DNA of 64,000 nt from Tulasnella sp. 424 (lineage: Eukaryota; Basidiomycota; Agaricomycetes; Cantharellales; Tulasnellaceae): NCBI GenBank assembly GCA_019633425.1, contig WSUB01000022.1, positions 292,359 to 356,358 on the forward strand, read 5' to 3'. The translations under genes and the position numbers were made by a program. Positions 48,219-60,521 of this stretch are shown here, in pieces (the first letter of the stretch is position 1; the number at the start of each line of letters is the position of its first letter). A model generated the notes under the pieces. That model was not told the origin of the DNA and made no database searches. It saw nothing but the letters and a program-made list of their open reading frames with translations.

Positions 48219-49400
48219 GAGGCAGGAGTGATGGTGGTGGTGGTTATTGAGGTGCGCATCGATCCCGGCTGCGTGTTTTGTCTTGTTGTGGGCGTAATCA
48301 AGGTGTCCGCGAATTACCTTTACAGAGCCCAAGAACGTGAACCTTGAACGCGCATTCATTGGCGTGCGTTACCGCCCCCACCTTGCAGTGGTAAGCTGCA
48401 AGTATTGGAAAGGCCGGCTTGAAGCGAGTAGCTTGTTTGAAAAATAAGATGCACTCGTTGACGTCCTTTGGACAGGGCACGGGCCGTAGACCCGTCAGTA
48501 GGACGCGGTCCTGCGCACTTCGCCCGGAACCTCCAACATGTACACTCCGGGTGAGAGTGTTATCGTTGGGATCGTCTTCGACGGTGGATTTCAAGTGGGG
48601 ATTTCTCTCTTGGGAAGTCGCGTAAAGTTGCCGTGAGCACAGTAGCCTGACCTAGGTTTTTACGCCGGCAGCAACGAACAACGTAGGTGGTGTGGTCAAA
48701 TGCCTGGCTAAACGTGGGATGCGGTGATGGTAAGTAGTGGTGGTCGAAATGAGGTCGAGTGGCGTTGTAGGGGGTAAGGCTGAGAAGATCTGCCCCGGAA
48801 CAAAGCTCCTGAGTCCGAGGGATGATCCGCCCGTCAACGTTTCCTTTAGCTCTCTTCAACCACCTCAACTCTCCAGGCACCTGTGCACCGCCGCTTGATG
48901 TCGGCAGCACAAACCCACCTGCTCGGGCTTCAAGTGCCAGGCACCACCTTCCAAGTCCCAAACCGGACCACTTATTGGCCTCCATCCCGCTCCCTTTGCT
49001 CTTCTGGCACACCTCAAATTCTCTCTCACCCGCAAGCTGCTCGTCTCTTTTGTGCCCCACCCGCACACGCACAAGTGAAACTAAAGGGGAAGCACCGTAC
49101 GACGACCGCGAGTGGTAAGCGACCGACGCTCGGGTAGGGATCGTAATGTGGACTGACGAGATTTTCTGGCGGAATGTCGTTGCCCGTCGTACTCGCAGGT
49201 CGCCATGTGATTTCCCTCCGAGTCCTTCAGCACTGAAATCTTCAAGGACCGTCGTACTCTTCAACGGCTTCGTCATGAGGAGCTGAGGAATCCCTCCATG
49301 TTAAACCTCGTGGATTCATCATCTCGTCCGAAAGGCTTTCGATACCGTATGCGCAAAATGGTCACCCCTGAAACAACAAGCACGACAGGCACCTTCCTAA
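48219..49400. repeat. Long-type upstream block of GAGL-5
   Basis: Homologous to 53442-54700 and 58964-60260 (for example TGGATTTCAAGTGGGGATTT...GGGAAGTCGCG, and a block near CGCCGGCAGCAACGAACAACG). A minus frame of 238 codons (48560-49276) lies in it, but the equivalent frames in the other two blocks are broken, so I do not call it a gene. Likely promoter plus non-coding leader. Confidence 0.6.
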
Positions 49401-50555
49401 CACGTCGATCAACGGAAGCTGCTAAGATCGAGAGGGGCATTTATTCCTCGAGGGCGGCATGAACGTCGGCAGTAGTATTACCACCTCCAGGCTCCACGCC
49501 GGTCCCGCTCATACAAAGACAATCTCCCCGCCACGGCATCCGCCTCCGCACCACTGACCGCATCGAAACATCCCATACCGTCATCCTCGACTCTGCGTGA
49601 CAATGACCACTGGAGGGCGAGCGGAGCAATTTGACGTCCAGCACACCCGCTTCCGCATCCGTCTCCTTGACCTCCCGCTTCATCCAATCAAGCACCAACA
49701 CCGCGCTCCCAATCTAGCCTCGAGTCGATGGCCCTCAGCTGCGCGACTACCCACAGCCTCAGCTGCGTCTAAATCCCGACATGAAATGGATGCTGTCGGA
49801 ACCTCTGGCTCCAGGGTAATTCATGCACGCGTCCGGGCTGCCTGACGCACACGATTGTTTTGCCATTCCAGATACGCCGGCATTCTAAAGGTGATACCGA
49901 GCCGCATAGCGACAACTTGTTCGGCTCGCAGGTGGAGGAAGTAACTCATGTGGTAAAGGCGATGGCCGTGTCATCGCTACTGAATCGCCAGCATCTTCTC
50001 CCTGTGCACGCCAAGCGCTAGCGTATGGTCACAGGGGACAACGAAATTGCTATTCTCTGCCACCAAGGTTTGGACCATGTCAATTTATACGAGATCCCTC
50101 CTCCATTTTCGTGTTCAAGATGATTTTTGAATATCATGTTGGTTAGCATTATAATGCGTGTCAGACCTCATCCTTTGTGGCCGATCTGTGTTAGCGGACA
50201 TGAAGCTTCGAGCCCTTACATTTTCATTGCCAAATAAAAATCTAACCATTCTGGAGAACTCTCAAAAAGTCATACGTCACGGACAAAGAGATGGTCGACG
50301 CGCCAGCAGGGAAAGGTCAAGAACGTAGACAACGCAGCACCCACGACAGTCTCGTAGTAACGTAGATCCTCTTCTACCCGCTAGCGTATAACCTTCGATG
50401 GAGAGATTCGCATTCAAGGAATCACGTTCCGAAAGACACTCCGCATTACGCCAACCAGTTGCGCTCGTAAGCGTCGTGCAGCGAATTCAAAACAGACTTT
50501 CAAGTGACTGTGGTCACGAGAATGTCTAGATCTCCAGGGATAATTTCCAAAAGAA
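49401..50555. other. Unassigned region between GAGL-5 block and GAGL-6
   Basis: About 1.15 kb. Short antisense frames (49441-49701 minus, 49597-49845 plus) have no recognisable domain. The last ~150 bp before the GAGL-6 stop resemble the 3' flank of other copies. I see no gene. Confidence 0.45.
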
Positions 50556-51826
50556 TCATGCAACGTCCTCAAAAATGATCCTCTACGGTTGGGTGTTCTG
50601 TCAATGCACAAGCGGGGTTGTGTAAGTGTTCAGCACTCACACCACGCATAGATTCTTTTGGAACGGTTCTGTGGAAGAAAATGTTTGACTCGACAAAACA
50701 GCGAACCTTCTCAGCTCCTAGCAAATTCATTAAAAAGAATTCCGCCCAGCTCTAACCTCCCGATACCTTACCTCCGTCTGGTCTGGGGTACTCAACACTG
50801 AGTTCTCCTTCTTTCGAAATTTTCCAAACCTTCTGCTCTATCGCCCAGTTATACTTTGAAGTTATAGTTAAGAAGGAGCAACACCACGCGGAGCTGTATC
50901 TCAGCTAGTCAGCATCTGAAGCTTTCAGTTCAGTAAGCCAGACTCACAGGTTTACATAGTCCACCCATACATTTCCATCTACACCGAGCCAAGAAATCGC
51001 AAGTACATCACGGGTTTGTGGATTTTGGGAGGCATTCTGTGACTGAAGGGGGGGAGATAGGACCTTGAAATGCTCCACAGGTAGCAAGAACGAGCCCGTA
51101 AAGAGACTTACAATGATTTGGATTTCAAAAGCTTCGTCTGTGAGCGAAATGGCGAAGGAGACCAACAACGCATCGTTAAGGCTTGTAGACAACCGTTCAT
51201 ACGAGCCATCCTTGCTGAGTGTTGTTGCCAGGTAACCACGGAGGCTCCCATCGGAACTGAGAACTTTCAGACGCCCCTTTCTGACCGAAGGACGAGAGAC
51301 TACTGCCTTTTGGGTACGATTGAAGGCTTGCGATGCCGTATCGAGAATTCTGGTAGCGAAACTCACTGGCGGCGCTGCCGCGGGTGTAGGGATGGTAGTG
51401 AACGGAGTTGAAGTTGGAGTCGATGATGCGCTTCAAAACATCACGAGAGAAATAATTAACCGCTGTTCGGATCCCTTTACTGCTGAACTCACCCCGGCAT
51501 CGTAGTTGAAGTCAAACCTCCCCTCCCGAACCTCGCGACCAGGGCAGATCGCAACCGACTCCAATCATTCTGTACATCTTCGTCGAGTTCCTCATACCAA
51601 TAGAAAGCATCTCCAATAAAACAGGTGGAAGCGAACCCGGCCATCCATTCGTTGTCACGATGTTTGCCCTGATCAAATGCCCGCCGTCGGATCGTTGACA
51701 CGAACGCCTCGCATTCTTTGGGACTTGTCCCTTCAAAAGATAGAAGATCTGAATCTAGCGGAGAAGATCGCTCAGAGGAAAGCAAAGCATCGGGTGGTAG
51801 GAAGGTGACTAACTCGAATCGGCCAT
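50556..51826 (-). CDS. GAGL-6: Gag capsid-like / beta-domain fusion protein (282 aa)
   Basis: Exons: 51814-51826, 51493-51754, 51367-51430, 51112-51306, 50948-51036, 50772-50893, 50641-50717, 50556-50582, all eight lengths identical to GAGL-5. Motifs: FEGTSPKECEAFVSTIRRRA, GKHRDNEWMAGFASTCFIG, FYWYEELDEDVQNDW, IPTPAAAPP, RKGRLKVLSSDGSLRGYLA, SLNDALLVSF, EQKVWKISKEGELSVEYP; tail RIIFEDVA. Intact reading frame. Its 350-bp upstream spacer is of the short type. Known domain families support a capsid-type fold for exon 2; oligomerisation or any cellular role is untested. Confidence 0.88.
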
Positions 51827-52173
51827 CGGGTGGGGTGGGTGGCTACCTTCAAGTTGTGAGCTAATAATCCGGCCAAACACCGTCAAAGACTGGCATGCCT
51901 CATGCTGCTCGTCCGAAAACGGACAGACGATGCCAGTGGCGCCACCCATTAACAGCTCGAAGTGGGCATGGACGTGTAGTGCGCGTAATCTTTGCCGAGA
52001 GGATTCAGGTTCCGGCGTGCATGATTGTACGGTGGAAAAGTCGCAGCGCTGACGACGCTGGGATTATCAACCAACTTTTGCGCTTTCAGGCGTCATACAG
52101 CAAGTTCAAAACACACTTCCAAGTTACTCTGTTGTCGGAAAATTCTGTATCTCCAGAATAATCTTTGAAAGAA
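51827..52173. repeat. Short-type upstream spacer of GAGL-6
   Basis: 347 bp, very similar to 57421-57698 (CCGTCAAAGACTGGCATGCC, ATAATCTTTGCCGA.AGGATTCAGGTT) and more distantly to the other short spacers. No coding. Confidence 0.7.
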
Positions 52174-53441
52174 TTATGCAACGTCCTCAAAAACGATCCT
52201 CTGCGGTTGGGTGTTCCCGTCAACGCGCAGGCGGGGATTGTGCATGCGTTCAACACTCACAGAACACTCAGATTGGTTTGGAATAAATTTCCAAAACCCA
52301 AGCGATGACCCAAAGAAGCAGTAAAGACTCTCAGTTCCTAGCACGTTCATTAGATAGAATTCCGCGCTTGGGCCCCCGGATGACTTACCTCCGTCCGGTT
52401 TAGGGTACTCAACACTGAACTCCCCTTCTTTCGAAATTTTCCAAACCTTCCGCTCTATCGCCCAGTCCGTCCTTGATGTTACAGCTAAGAACGAGCAGCA
52501 ATTTGCGGTGCTGGGTCTCATGCAGTGAGCATCTGAAGCTTTTCAGTTCAGCAAGTGAGACGCACTACCACCTGTCACCCATCCATTTGTTCCCAGAAAG
52601 ACCAGACCAATGAATCGCGAGTACATCACTGGTCTGCGGATGTTGGGAGGCGTTCTTTGACGAACGGGAGAGAGGGGATGGTGAAATGCTGCGCCATTGA
52701 CGAGAATAAGACCATGAAGAGGCTTACGATGATTTGGATTTCAAAAGGTTCGCCTACAGGCAAAACGTAGAACCAGACTAATAACGCGTAGCTCAGGCTT
52801 GTGGAGAGTCCTGCATACGAGCCATTTCTGCTGAGTTGTTTTGTGAGGTACCCTCGGAGGCTCCCATCGGAACTGAGAACTTTTAAATGCCCCTTTCTGA
52901 CTGAGGGACGAGCGATTAAAATCTTTTGGGCAAGTTAAGCTTACGGTGTCGCATCTACAATCTGGAGAGCGAGACCCACCGGCGGCGCTGCGGCGGGCGT
53001 GGGGATGATACTAAAGAGAGTTAAAGTTGGAGTCAATGATGCACTTCAAAACATCACGAGAGAAGCAGTTCCCCTCCCTTCGGATCAATGCATTTTTGAA
53101 CTCACCTCGAGGTTGCAGTTGAAGTCAAATCGCCGCTCCCAAACCTCGCCACCAGAGCGGGTCGCAACCTCCTCCAATCATTCTGGGTATCCTCGTCAAG
53201 CCCCTCATACCAGTAAAAAGCATTCCCAAAGAAGCAACTGGAAGCAAAGACGGCCATCCACTCATCGTCACCATGTTTGCCTTGAGTGAGCGCTCTTCCT
53301 CGGATTTTGGACACAAACACCTCGCATTCTTCGGAACTTGTCCCCTTAAAAGCTAGATAATCGGAATCTAAACTAAAGAGCGCTCAGACGGGAGCGGAGT
53401 TTCATGGATCGGACTCGGGACGACTGACCTAGATCGGTCAT
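52174..53441 (-). CDS. GAGL-7: Gag capsid-like / beta-domain fusion protein (281 aa)
   Basis: Exons: 53429-53441, 53106-53367, 52980-53043, 52728-52922, 52569-52654, 52389-52510, 52261-52337, 52174-52200. Exon 5 is one codon shorter than in GAGL-5/6 and uses acceptor tcaaag. Motifs: FKGTSSEECEVFVSKIRGRA, FYWYEGLDEDTQNDW, IPTPAAAPP, RKGHLKVLSSDGSLRGYL, WAIERKVWKISKEGEFSVEY, LGTESLYCFFGSSLGFWKF; tail RIVFEDVA. No lesion. Upstream block is long-type, as for GAGL-5 and -8. Confidence 0.88.
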
Positions 53442-54700
53442 GCGACGTGAGTGGTGGTGGTGATTGCCTTGTGCATCGGGCAGCGTGGTTGTCACAGTGT
53501 GACTGTAGTGAGGGTGCCCGCGAACTCTTGTCGGAGAGGTGCTTCTGGAAGGGACCAGGATGATGAACCTCGAATGCGCATTGATTTACGCGGGTCGTCG
53601 CTCAACGCTCTCACCTCGCAGATGGTGGCCAATGAGAAACCAGTAAATCGCAAGGGGGGGGGGGAAGCCGATTCGCAGTGAGAAAGTTGTTTGAAATACA
53701 CGGAGCTCGAGCATCTGCGTCCTTTGAACGTAGACCGAAAGTAGTGCGAACGATACTGCGGATAAAGTGTCATTCGGACAGCCGTAACCCCCAAATTTTC
53801 GGAGGGGAGGGGCAAGTATCACCGCTGGGATCGTTGTCGACGACGGATTTCAAATGCGGATGCATGTCTTGACACGTTCGTGCCCAGTTGCCATGAGCGC
53901 TAGATTTCCACGCCGGCGGGAAGGAGAAACGTATAAGTGGTGTTGTCGAGGGCCGGCTAGATTTGGGATGCAAGAGGAGGATCTGCGTGCTAGCCAGAGG
54001 TGGAAGAAGGTCCCATCGACACGCGGATGTTCTTATGTCTCTCTTCCGCAATCTCAACTCTACAGGCGTCTGCTCATAGCGATATCGTCGCTCGACACTG
54101 GTAGCACAAATCCACACGCTCGCTCCTCAAGCTACAGTCACAATCTCTCAAATTCTAATCCCGACCCATCCCCGTCTCTCTCTCTTTTCTTCGTTCTTCT
54201 TATCCATCAACCAACCCGCATCCACCGAACAAAACTGATGGTTGCCTACAACTCGTCCCCTTCCAATTGGCACAACATTCTGTCAGCCAACCAAGAGTGG
54301 GGGGCAGCTCCCACACGCATTGTGCACGAAGCGCGTCCAGCTTTGGCGGCATTACATACACACGCGGGCACAACAAACCTTCTTTCCTCTCCTCTCACCC
54401 GCAATCTACTCGCGTTGGAGAACCGACGATAGGACGACTGTAAGCGGTAGGTGACCGACACTCTGACAGGGGAGTGTAATATGAAGTGACAAGGCTGACG
54501 GGCAAAAGTGCCGTTCCCGTAGGATCCCGTGTACACTACAGTCCCTCCGAGTCCTTCAGCACGCCAACACTAACACATTCAACCAACGTCCGTCGTACTC
54601 TTCGACGGCCTCGTTATCAGGACCAGAGCAATCCTTAACATCAAACCTCACGAATTTATCATCTTACCAGAAAGACTTTTGATGTGGTACGTGCAAAGTT
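53442..54700. repeat. Long-type upstream block of GAGL-7
   Basis: Homologous to the blocks at 48219-49400 and 58964-60260. Frames in it (for example 53854-54432 plus) are not conserved in the sister blocks. No gene is called. Confidence 0.6.
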
Positions 54701-56065
54701 GTCACGCGATGTCCCACGATATCCGCGAGGGCACTTTCACAACGTGGGAGAGCGCGTTTCCGAAGGGCGGGATATGGAACGAGGATGGTTAGGAAACGCT
54801 AACATCCTGGTTCCAGATTCCCCTTTTCTTCGTTCCCTTTCAGCCCAGCGAAGATGGAGCGAAGATGCATCGTCCTAGTCCCGTACTCGTCAGGCACACA
54901 TCTTCCCTTTGCGCGTCGCTTTATCATTGTTCATTTTTGAGCTCCCTTTCATCCCCTCCTCGCCGAGGCGAATGCGGAACCTGGATACGAATCCCCCTTT
55001 GAAAACCTCTTCAGAAATACTTATGCAGTATTACATACTTAAATAGAATCAAGATAAAGACATTGTAAGCTGACTTCAGAGCCCTAAGGCTCGTCAAACC
55101 AATACCGCTCCTCTGCCGTACCAGACACCGCACAGCGGCATCGGCCCAAAACGCTGTGGATAAACGGAACACTGCATGTATCGTAGGTGTATAGCTCAAG
55201 AATTTTCCTGGGTAAACCAACAGTTGCCAAACAACCGAGTCGACATAACTATACATAGTACTATCCGGAAATCCGTACTTCATTGGTTTCAAGTTTGAAA
55301 GCGACACAAAGTGGTCCTCCGCTCCTCGCAGTTGCCTTTTCAAGCTCAGCATAAGAGAAACCAACATTTGTACAAACTGCATTGTGTGGAGAAGATGGAG
55401 CTTGAGCTTGTCGTGTTTCATTTGCAAGCAGCCCCATTAATTTCACACCATCCACAAGAGTCTAAATCACTCCTCTGGCACAAGAGGGTGGGATACACCT
55501 AACACTATAGATAAATTGGATGCCCAGCTTACAGGCACCTCTTCATCATAAAAGAAGAAACAAGCCATGATAACCACTAAATACATGTGTATCAACAGTA
55601 CTAGGAACAGGACGAAGGGTCCTTGGACCTCGCACTTTTTACAAGTGAGGTAAACCCTGCGTCAAAGTATCCGCCCGAAACCATTTCTCAGCCCTCTCTC
55701 CTTCCTAGAGCGTTAAGACGATTGAGAACTAAGCTAAATAATGAAAGCTCATTTTGCTTGAGGGTCGGTTCAACTAGTAGTGGCCGGTTCGGAGTGCTAG
55801 CCAAGGGTCGAGTGCCAGCGGTCTATCCTAACACTCCGTGCCACAATGAGTTCCATCTTATTAATTCTACATTGATTCAGGGTACATAAAAGGTGCATTT
55901 GAGGGTAGAAGTGACAAGGTTGGTGGAGGGGAGGGCCGCGGAGAAAACGAACTCTTCCCCGGCCTTCCCACCTACCACAGGTGGGATGAGTCCCCGATTC
56001 TACGTAGTACGAGAGGGTTTTGTCGAGGTCGAATGGATGTCGTGTGTTTTGTCGCATGATTTCTC
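54701..56065. other. Unassigned insertion-like region before the Helitron remnant
   Basis: About 1.4 kb without homology to the array. Overlapping minus frames at 55011-55427 and 55261-55455 (a segment reads LVDGVKLMGLLANETRQAQA) are interrupted and not recognised. It may be an eroded mobile element; I cannot assign it. Confidence 0.35.
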
Positions 56066-57420
56066 ACCCCTTAGCCCCGTGTTTCTACTGCGGATGGTGC
56101 TTTGTAAGTTTCTACTTTTTTTTTGCTGATCGTAACTTTTTCTTAGATAATTTGACCGGTGATTTTCCTTTACCTCACGGTTTGTTTTACGCCAGTTTCC
56201 CCTCTTGGCCGACGGCTTCCTAAGACCTTCATGAGGATAGCTTCTTTACTAAAGTTGCCTCGCGAACAGTGATTAGTCCGCACTTGTCTCGCTCCCTTTA
56301 AACAAATAGATTCTTAGAGGGCTTATGTGGGGTTTCTTGTTGCAAAGCGTGATGAAGACACTGTTTCCGCTGCTATCTTGACTACTTTCAGTAACGTCTG
56401 CGCATTGAGGTTCTTTTGGTGGTGTGGCTCTGTCCCCTGAGGCCGAAGGCCGTCTTTGTGCTTACTTGGGAGCTTAATCGATGTCCTGTTGGTTGATGAG
56501 GTTGCGCCTGAGCTGGACCGCGAACGTAAGAAGGAGGAACATTGTCGTAAAAACAGGAAGTCGCGGCGCTCGCTGAACTCTGAGAGAAGTGATGCTCGCG
56601 ATGCCCGCCTTGATGCCTGCCGTGCTTCCTGGAAAGAGTCTCGTAAAGCTTCAGCTGCCGCCGCCATGGCCGCCGCCGTTCAATCTGATTTGGACTATGA
56701 TGCGTCTTGGCCAAGAATTCTCCGTAAGGACTTCATGGAGGCGTGTTACGAAGATTATGCCGCAGCGACGAATTGGAAGGCCTCCTCAGGTTTGTTGCTG
56801 CTGCTCTCGTGTGTGTCTACCTCGATGTCGATATATCTGAGCATGTTATCGACCCTCGTCTCCGGAAATCTCCCTTTTGGAACCATTGAAGGTGCCGTCC
56901 AGGGACCTTCGCGCTTGTTTTGATTTCCTGTCGTTTCCCCTACTCAATGGATACATGCTCGATATTTTGGGATGCGCGTCCCGTTCGGGAAACATCGTTT
57001 TGTTTTTCGGTGAAGACTGTTGGAGTTCTTTATGTCGATGCAAGCTGCCCCGTTTTGCGCTTGCAAATAATCTGTTCCGTGGTCGCCTTCCGGATCGCTT
57101 CCACAACCTTAAGTGGGTTGGAGAAATGGTTTGCTCCACCTATCGCACATCTACACACGTCAAACCCGACCGACCCACTGGTGCTTCAGGGGAATACGAG
57201 CGCGCACGATATGAACATCGTTTGTACGGCCACGGTACTTCCTCGAACACCCGCTGATATATTGGGTCAGCCTTCAGTGTCCTCGGAAGGAATCCGCCCT
57301 AAAGTCCGTTTTCCGCATCCGAAAAGGCAAGTCGAATATATTCTTATCTCTAAATCTCTCGCTAGAATCGGGGACTGGCGCTTGCGCCGCTACGATGCCT
57401 TGCGAGCTGATAATCAGGTC
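56066..57420 (+). mobile_element. Decayed Helitron remnant (N-terminal cysteine-rich / DUF6570-like part)
   Basis: Scattered + strand frames read as one broken protein: RILRKDFMEACYEDYAAATN and WKASSG (about 56720-56790), VCCCCSRVCLP (next frame), LKVPSRDLRACFDFLSFP and LLNGYMLDILG (about 56890-56970), RCKLPRFALANNLFRGRLPD (57040-57100), then VCSTYRTSTHV, and in another frame GNTSAHDMNIVCTATVLPRT (57190-57250). This order matches, from memory, the region upstream of the helicase in Agaricomycete Helitrons. Several frameshifts and stops are present, and neither Rep nor helicase part follows. At about 57420 it joins a GAGL short-type spacer whose gene is missing, so insertion or deletion removed an array unit here. 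The 5' limit is uncertain. Confidence 0.75.
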
Positions 57421-57698
57421 AAACCCCGTCAAAGACTGGCATGCCTCATGCTCGTCCGAAAACGGGCGCAACGATGCCAGTGGCGCAACCAATTAACAAC
57501 ACGAAGTGGAGGTGGCCGTGCAGTGCGCATAATCTTTGCCGAAAGGATTCAGGTTCAGGCGAGCATGATTGTATGATGGAAAACTCGCAGGGCTGCCGAC
57601 ATTGGGAATGCCAACCGGCTCTTGTGCGCTCGGGCGTCATGTAGCAAGTTCAAAATACACTTTCTAAATTCTAGATCTCTAGAATAATTTTGAAAGAA
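57421..57698. repeat. Orphan short-type GAGL spacer
   Basis: Matches the upstream spacer of GAGL-6 (51880-52173), but the gene that should start at its left end is replaced by the Helitron remnant. It marks a lost array member. Confidence 0.75.
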
Positions 57699-58963
57699 TT
57701 ATGCAACGTCCTCAAAAACGATCCTCTGCGGTTAGGTGTTCCGTCAACGCACAGGCGGGTTGTGCATGGGTTCAAGACTCACACCACGCTCAGATTCTTC
57801 TGGAATAAATTTGCGAAAAAATATGGTTGACCCAATGACGCAGTAAAGACTCTCGGTTCCTAGCATGTTCATTAGATAGAATTTCGCGTTTGAACCTCCG
57901 GATGACTTACCTCGGTCCGGTTTAGGGTATTCAACACTAAACTCCCCTTCTTTCGAAATTTTCCAAACCTTACGCTCTATGGCCCAGTTCATCTTTGATG
58001 TTACAGTTAAGAACGAGCACGCCCATGCGGCGCTGTGTCTCAGGCAGTGAGCATCTGAAGCTTTTCAGTTCAGCAAAGGAGACGCACTACCGGCTGGCAT
58101 CCATCCATGTGTTCCCAGGAAGACCAGGCCAATTAATTGCCAATACATCGCTGGTCTGTGGATGCTGGGAGTCATTCTGTGACGAGCGAGAGATGATGGT
58201 GAAATGCTGCGCGATTGACGAGAACAAGACCATAAAGACGCTTACGATGATTTCGATTTCAAAAGCGTCGGCTGCAGGCAGAGCAGAGAAGCACACCAAT
58301 AAAGCGTTGTTCAGACTTGTGGAGAGTCCTGAATACGAGTAATTTCCACTGAGTTGTTTTGTGAAGTACCCATGGAACCTCCCATCGGAACTGAGAACTT
58401 TCAAATGCCCCCTCCTGACAAAAGGACGAGGAACTGCTCTCATCTCGAGACAGCCTTAGTGTTGCGATGACATATCGAGAATCTGGGGGGCGAGACTCAC
58501 TGGCGGAGCGGCGGCGGGCGTGGCGATGGTAGTAAACGGAGCTGAAGTCGGGATCGATGACGCGCTTTACAAAAAACATAAGAGAACTATTTACCCACAG
58601 TTCTGATTGATTTAATGTTGAACTCACCCCGACGTTGTAGTTGAAATCAAATCTCCCCTCCCGAACTTCGCCACAAGCGCGGGTCGCAACTTCCTCCAAT
58701 CTTTCTGGGTATTCTTGTCAAGCCTCTCAAACCAGTGAAACGCATCCCCAACGAAGCAACTTGAAGCAAAGACAGCCATCCACTCATTGTCACGATGTTT
58801 GCCTTGGGTGAGCGCTCTTCGTCGGATTTTGGACATAAACACCTCGAATTCTTCCGGACTTGTCCCCTTGAAAGATAGAGAATTGGAATCTATAGTAAAG
58901 AGCGCTCAGACGGGAGCACAGGTTTATGGATCGGACTCGGGACGACTGACTTAGATCGGTCAT
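57699..58963 (-). CDS. GAGL-8: Gag capsid-like / beta-domain fusion protein (282 aa)
   Basis: Exons: 58951-58963, 58628-58889, 58501-58564, 58246-58443, 58091-58176, 57911-58032, 57783-57859, 57699-57725. Exon 4 has one extra codon at its start. Motifs: FKGTSPEEFEVFMSKIRRRA (the conserved Cys of EECE is Phe here), GKHRDNEWMAVFASSCFVG, WFERLDKNTQKDWRKLRPAL, RRGHLKVLSSDGRFHGYF, WAIERKVWKISKEGEFSVEY; tail RIVFEDVA. All junctions keep frame. Upstream block is long-type. It is closest to GAGL-7 in sequence. Confidence 0.88.
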
Positions 58964-60521
58964 GAAACCAGAGTGCTGGTGGTGATTGCCTTGCGCATCT
59001 CTCAGGGCTGAGTGGTTTGTCACAGTGTGACTGTAACGAAGGTGCCCGTGAATCAGCTCTTGTCGGAGAGCTCGAGGTAGTTGTGGAAGGGACCAGGAAC
59101 GCGCATTAATTGACGCAGGTCGTCGCTCAACGCTCTCACCTTGTAGATGGTGGTCTGTGAGTAGCCGGTAGATCCCAAGGACCGGAGAGGCCAATTTGCA
59201 GCGAGAAACCTGCTGAAATAAACGGAGTTCATCGACGTCCTTTGGAAGTGGAGCAAAAGAATACCGAGGAGGAAGAGTCAGTCGGACTCCCGGAGCCCCA
59301 CATTGCAAGAGGGGAAGGGGGCGTCATCACTGAGATCGTATTCGACGACGGATCTCAAGTGGCGATGTCTGTCTTGGAAAGTCGCGTCGAGTTGTCATGA
59401 GCGCTAGGAACGTTTCCGCGCCGGTGGTGATGAGAAACGTATATGTTATATCGTCGGGGGCTGGCTGAATGTGGGATGTAGGGATGGTGGTGACCGTGAG
59501 GTCGTGTGCCATTTTACAGGGTAAGACTGAGAAGAAGAAGATCTCCCTGCTGGACAGGAGAAGGAAGAGGTGGAACAATCTCCCATCACCCAAGCCCGCT
59601 ACCTGCTCATCAAGAATTACTCAAACGCTCGTTTTTGTATCTTCTATGACCTCCGGTACTTACAGAGGAATCTACTCCTCGTCCCTTGAAGTTAGAAGCA
59701 CAAATCCGTCTGCTTATTCTTCAAGTTCCAGTCAGCATCTCTCAAATTTCAATCTTGACGGCTCATTTTGCCTCCATCTTTCTCGTACCTATGATCGACT
59801 AACTAACCCGCATATACCCCCCAAAAAACCTACAGCTTCTTCCCTTTCCATCAGCACAATAGTCTGTCGGCCAGTCAAGAGTGGGAGGCAGCTCTCAGGC
59901 CGGGCAGAAAGCGCGTCCGGTTACGGCGACATCACAAAGTATGCGGGCACAACTCACCTAAATAAACCTTCTTTCCTCTCCTCGCACCCGCAATCTGGTC
60001 ATCGGAGAACCGGCCGTAAGGCGGCTCTGAGCGGTAAGTGACCGACAATCAGACAGGGATCGTAATGTGGACTGGCGAGGCTGATTGGCAAAAATGCCGT
60101 CCCAGCAGGACGCGAGGTGAAGTTCCCCAGCAACACCAACATCTCCAAGGTCCGCCGTACTTGCCAACAGCCTCGTCATCAAGAGCTGAAGATTCATAGT
60201 CTCGCCAAGCATACTTTCAATATGGTCCGCGCAAACTTGTAACGCAATCTCCTCCCGCAAAATCTTTGCAAACCACCCAACGCTGTCAAGCCTGACCCGC
60301 CCTCCGCGACGCTCTAGAGTAGCTTTAGTTGACCTTTCACAAACCTCAATATTTAGTCGATTCTATCGGGTTCCCGCTCCGTTGTGATTACGACAGCCTG
60401 TCAGCAAGGAATGAGCGGCGCTGCCGATGTGAGAACGCCAACATTTGCACTCTCAAGTGTCTTGCAGCCACTCTGAAACAAAATTTCAAGTTACTCTGCT
60501 CTCGTGAATCTATGGTGATAA
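58964..60521. repeat. Long-type upstream block of GAGL-8 and spacer to GAGL-9
   Basis: 58964 to about 60260 is homologous to the long blocks of GAGL-5 and -7 (CACAGTGTGACTGTA, GACGACGGATCTCAAGTGGCG). A 190-codon + frame (59469-60041) is not kept in the sister blocks and is not called. 60261-60521 shows no gene. Confidence 0.6.

Noticed and set aside
48560..49276. 238-codon minus-strand frame upstream of GAGL-5
   Set aside because: It lies in a duplicated upstream block; the corresponding frames in the GAGL-7 and GAGL-8 blocks are interrupted, so coding is not conserved.
55011..55455. Copia-like integrase fragment on the minus strand
   Set aside because: A phrase FWADAA recalled the FWAEAV motif, but the context does not match and the frame is short; similarity is too weak to claim.
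59469..60041. 190-codon + frame between GAGL-8 and GAGL-9
   Set aside because: Composition is Ser-rich without any domain, and it is not maintained in the sister long-type blocks.
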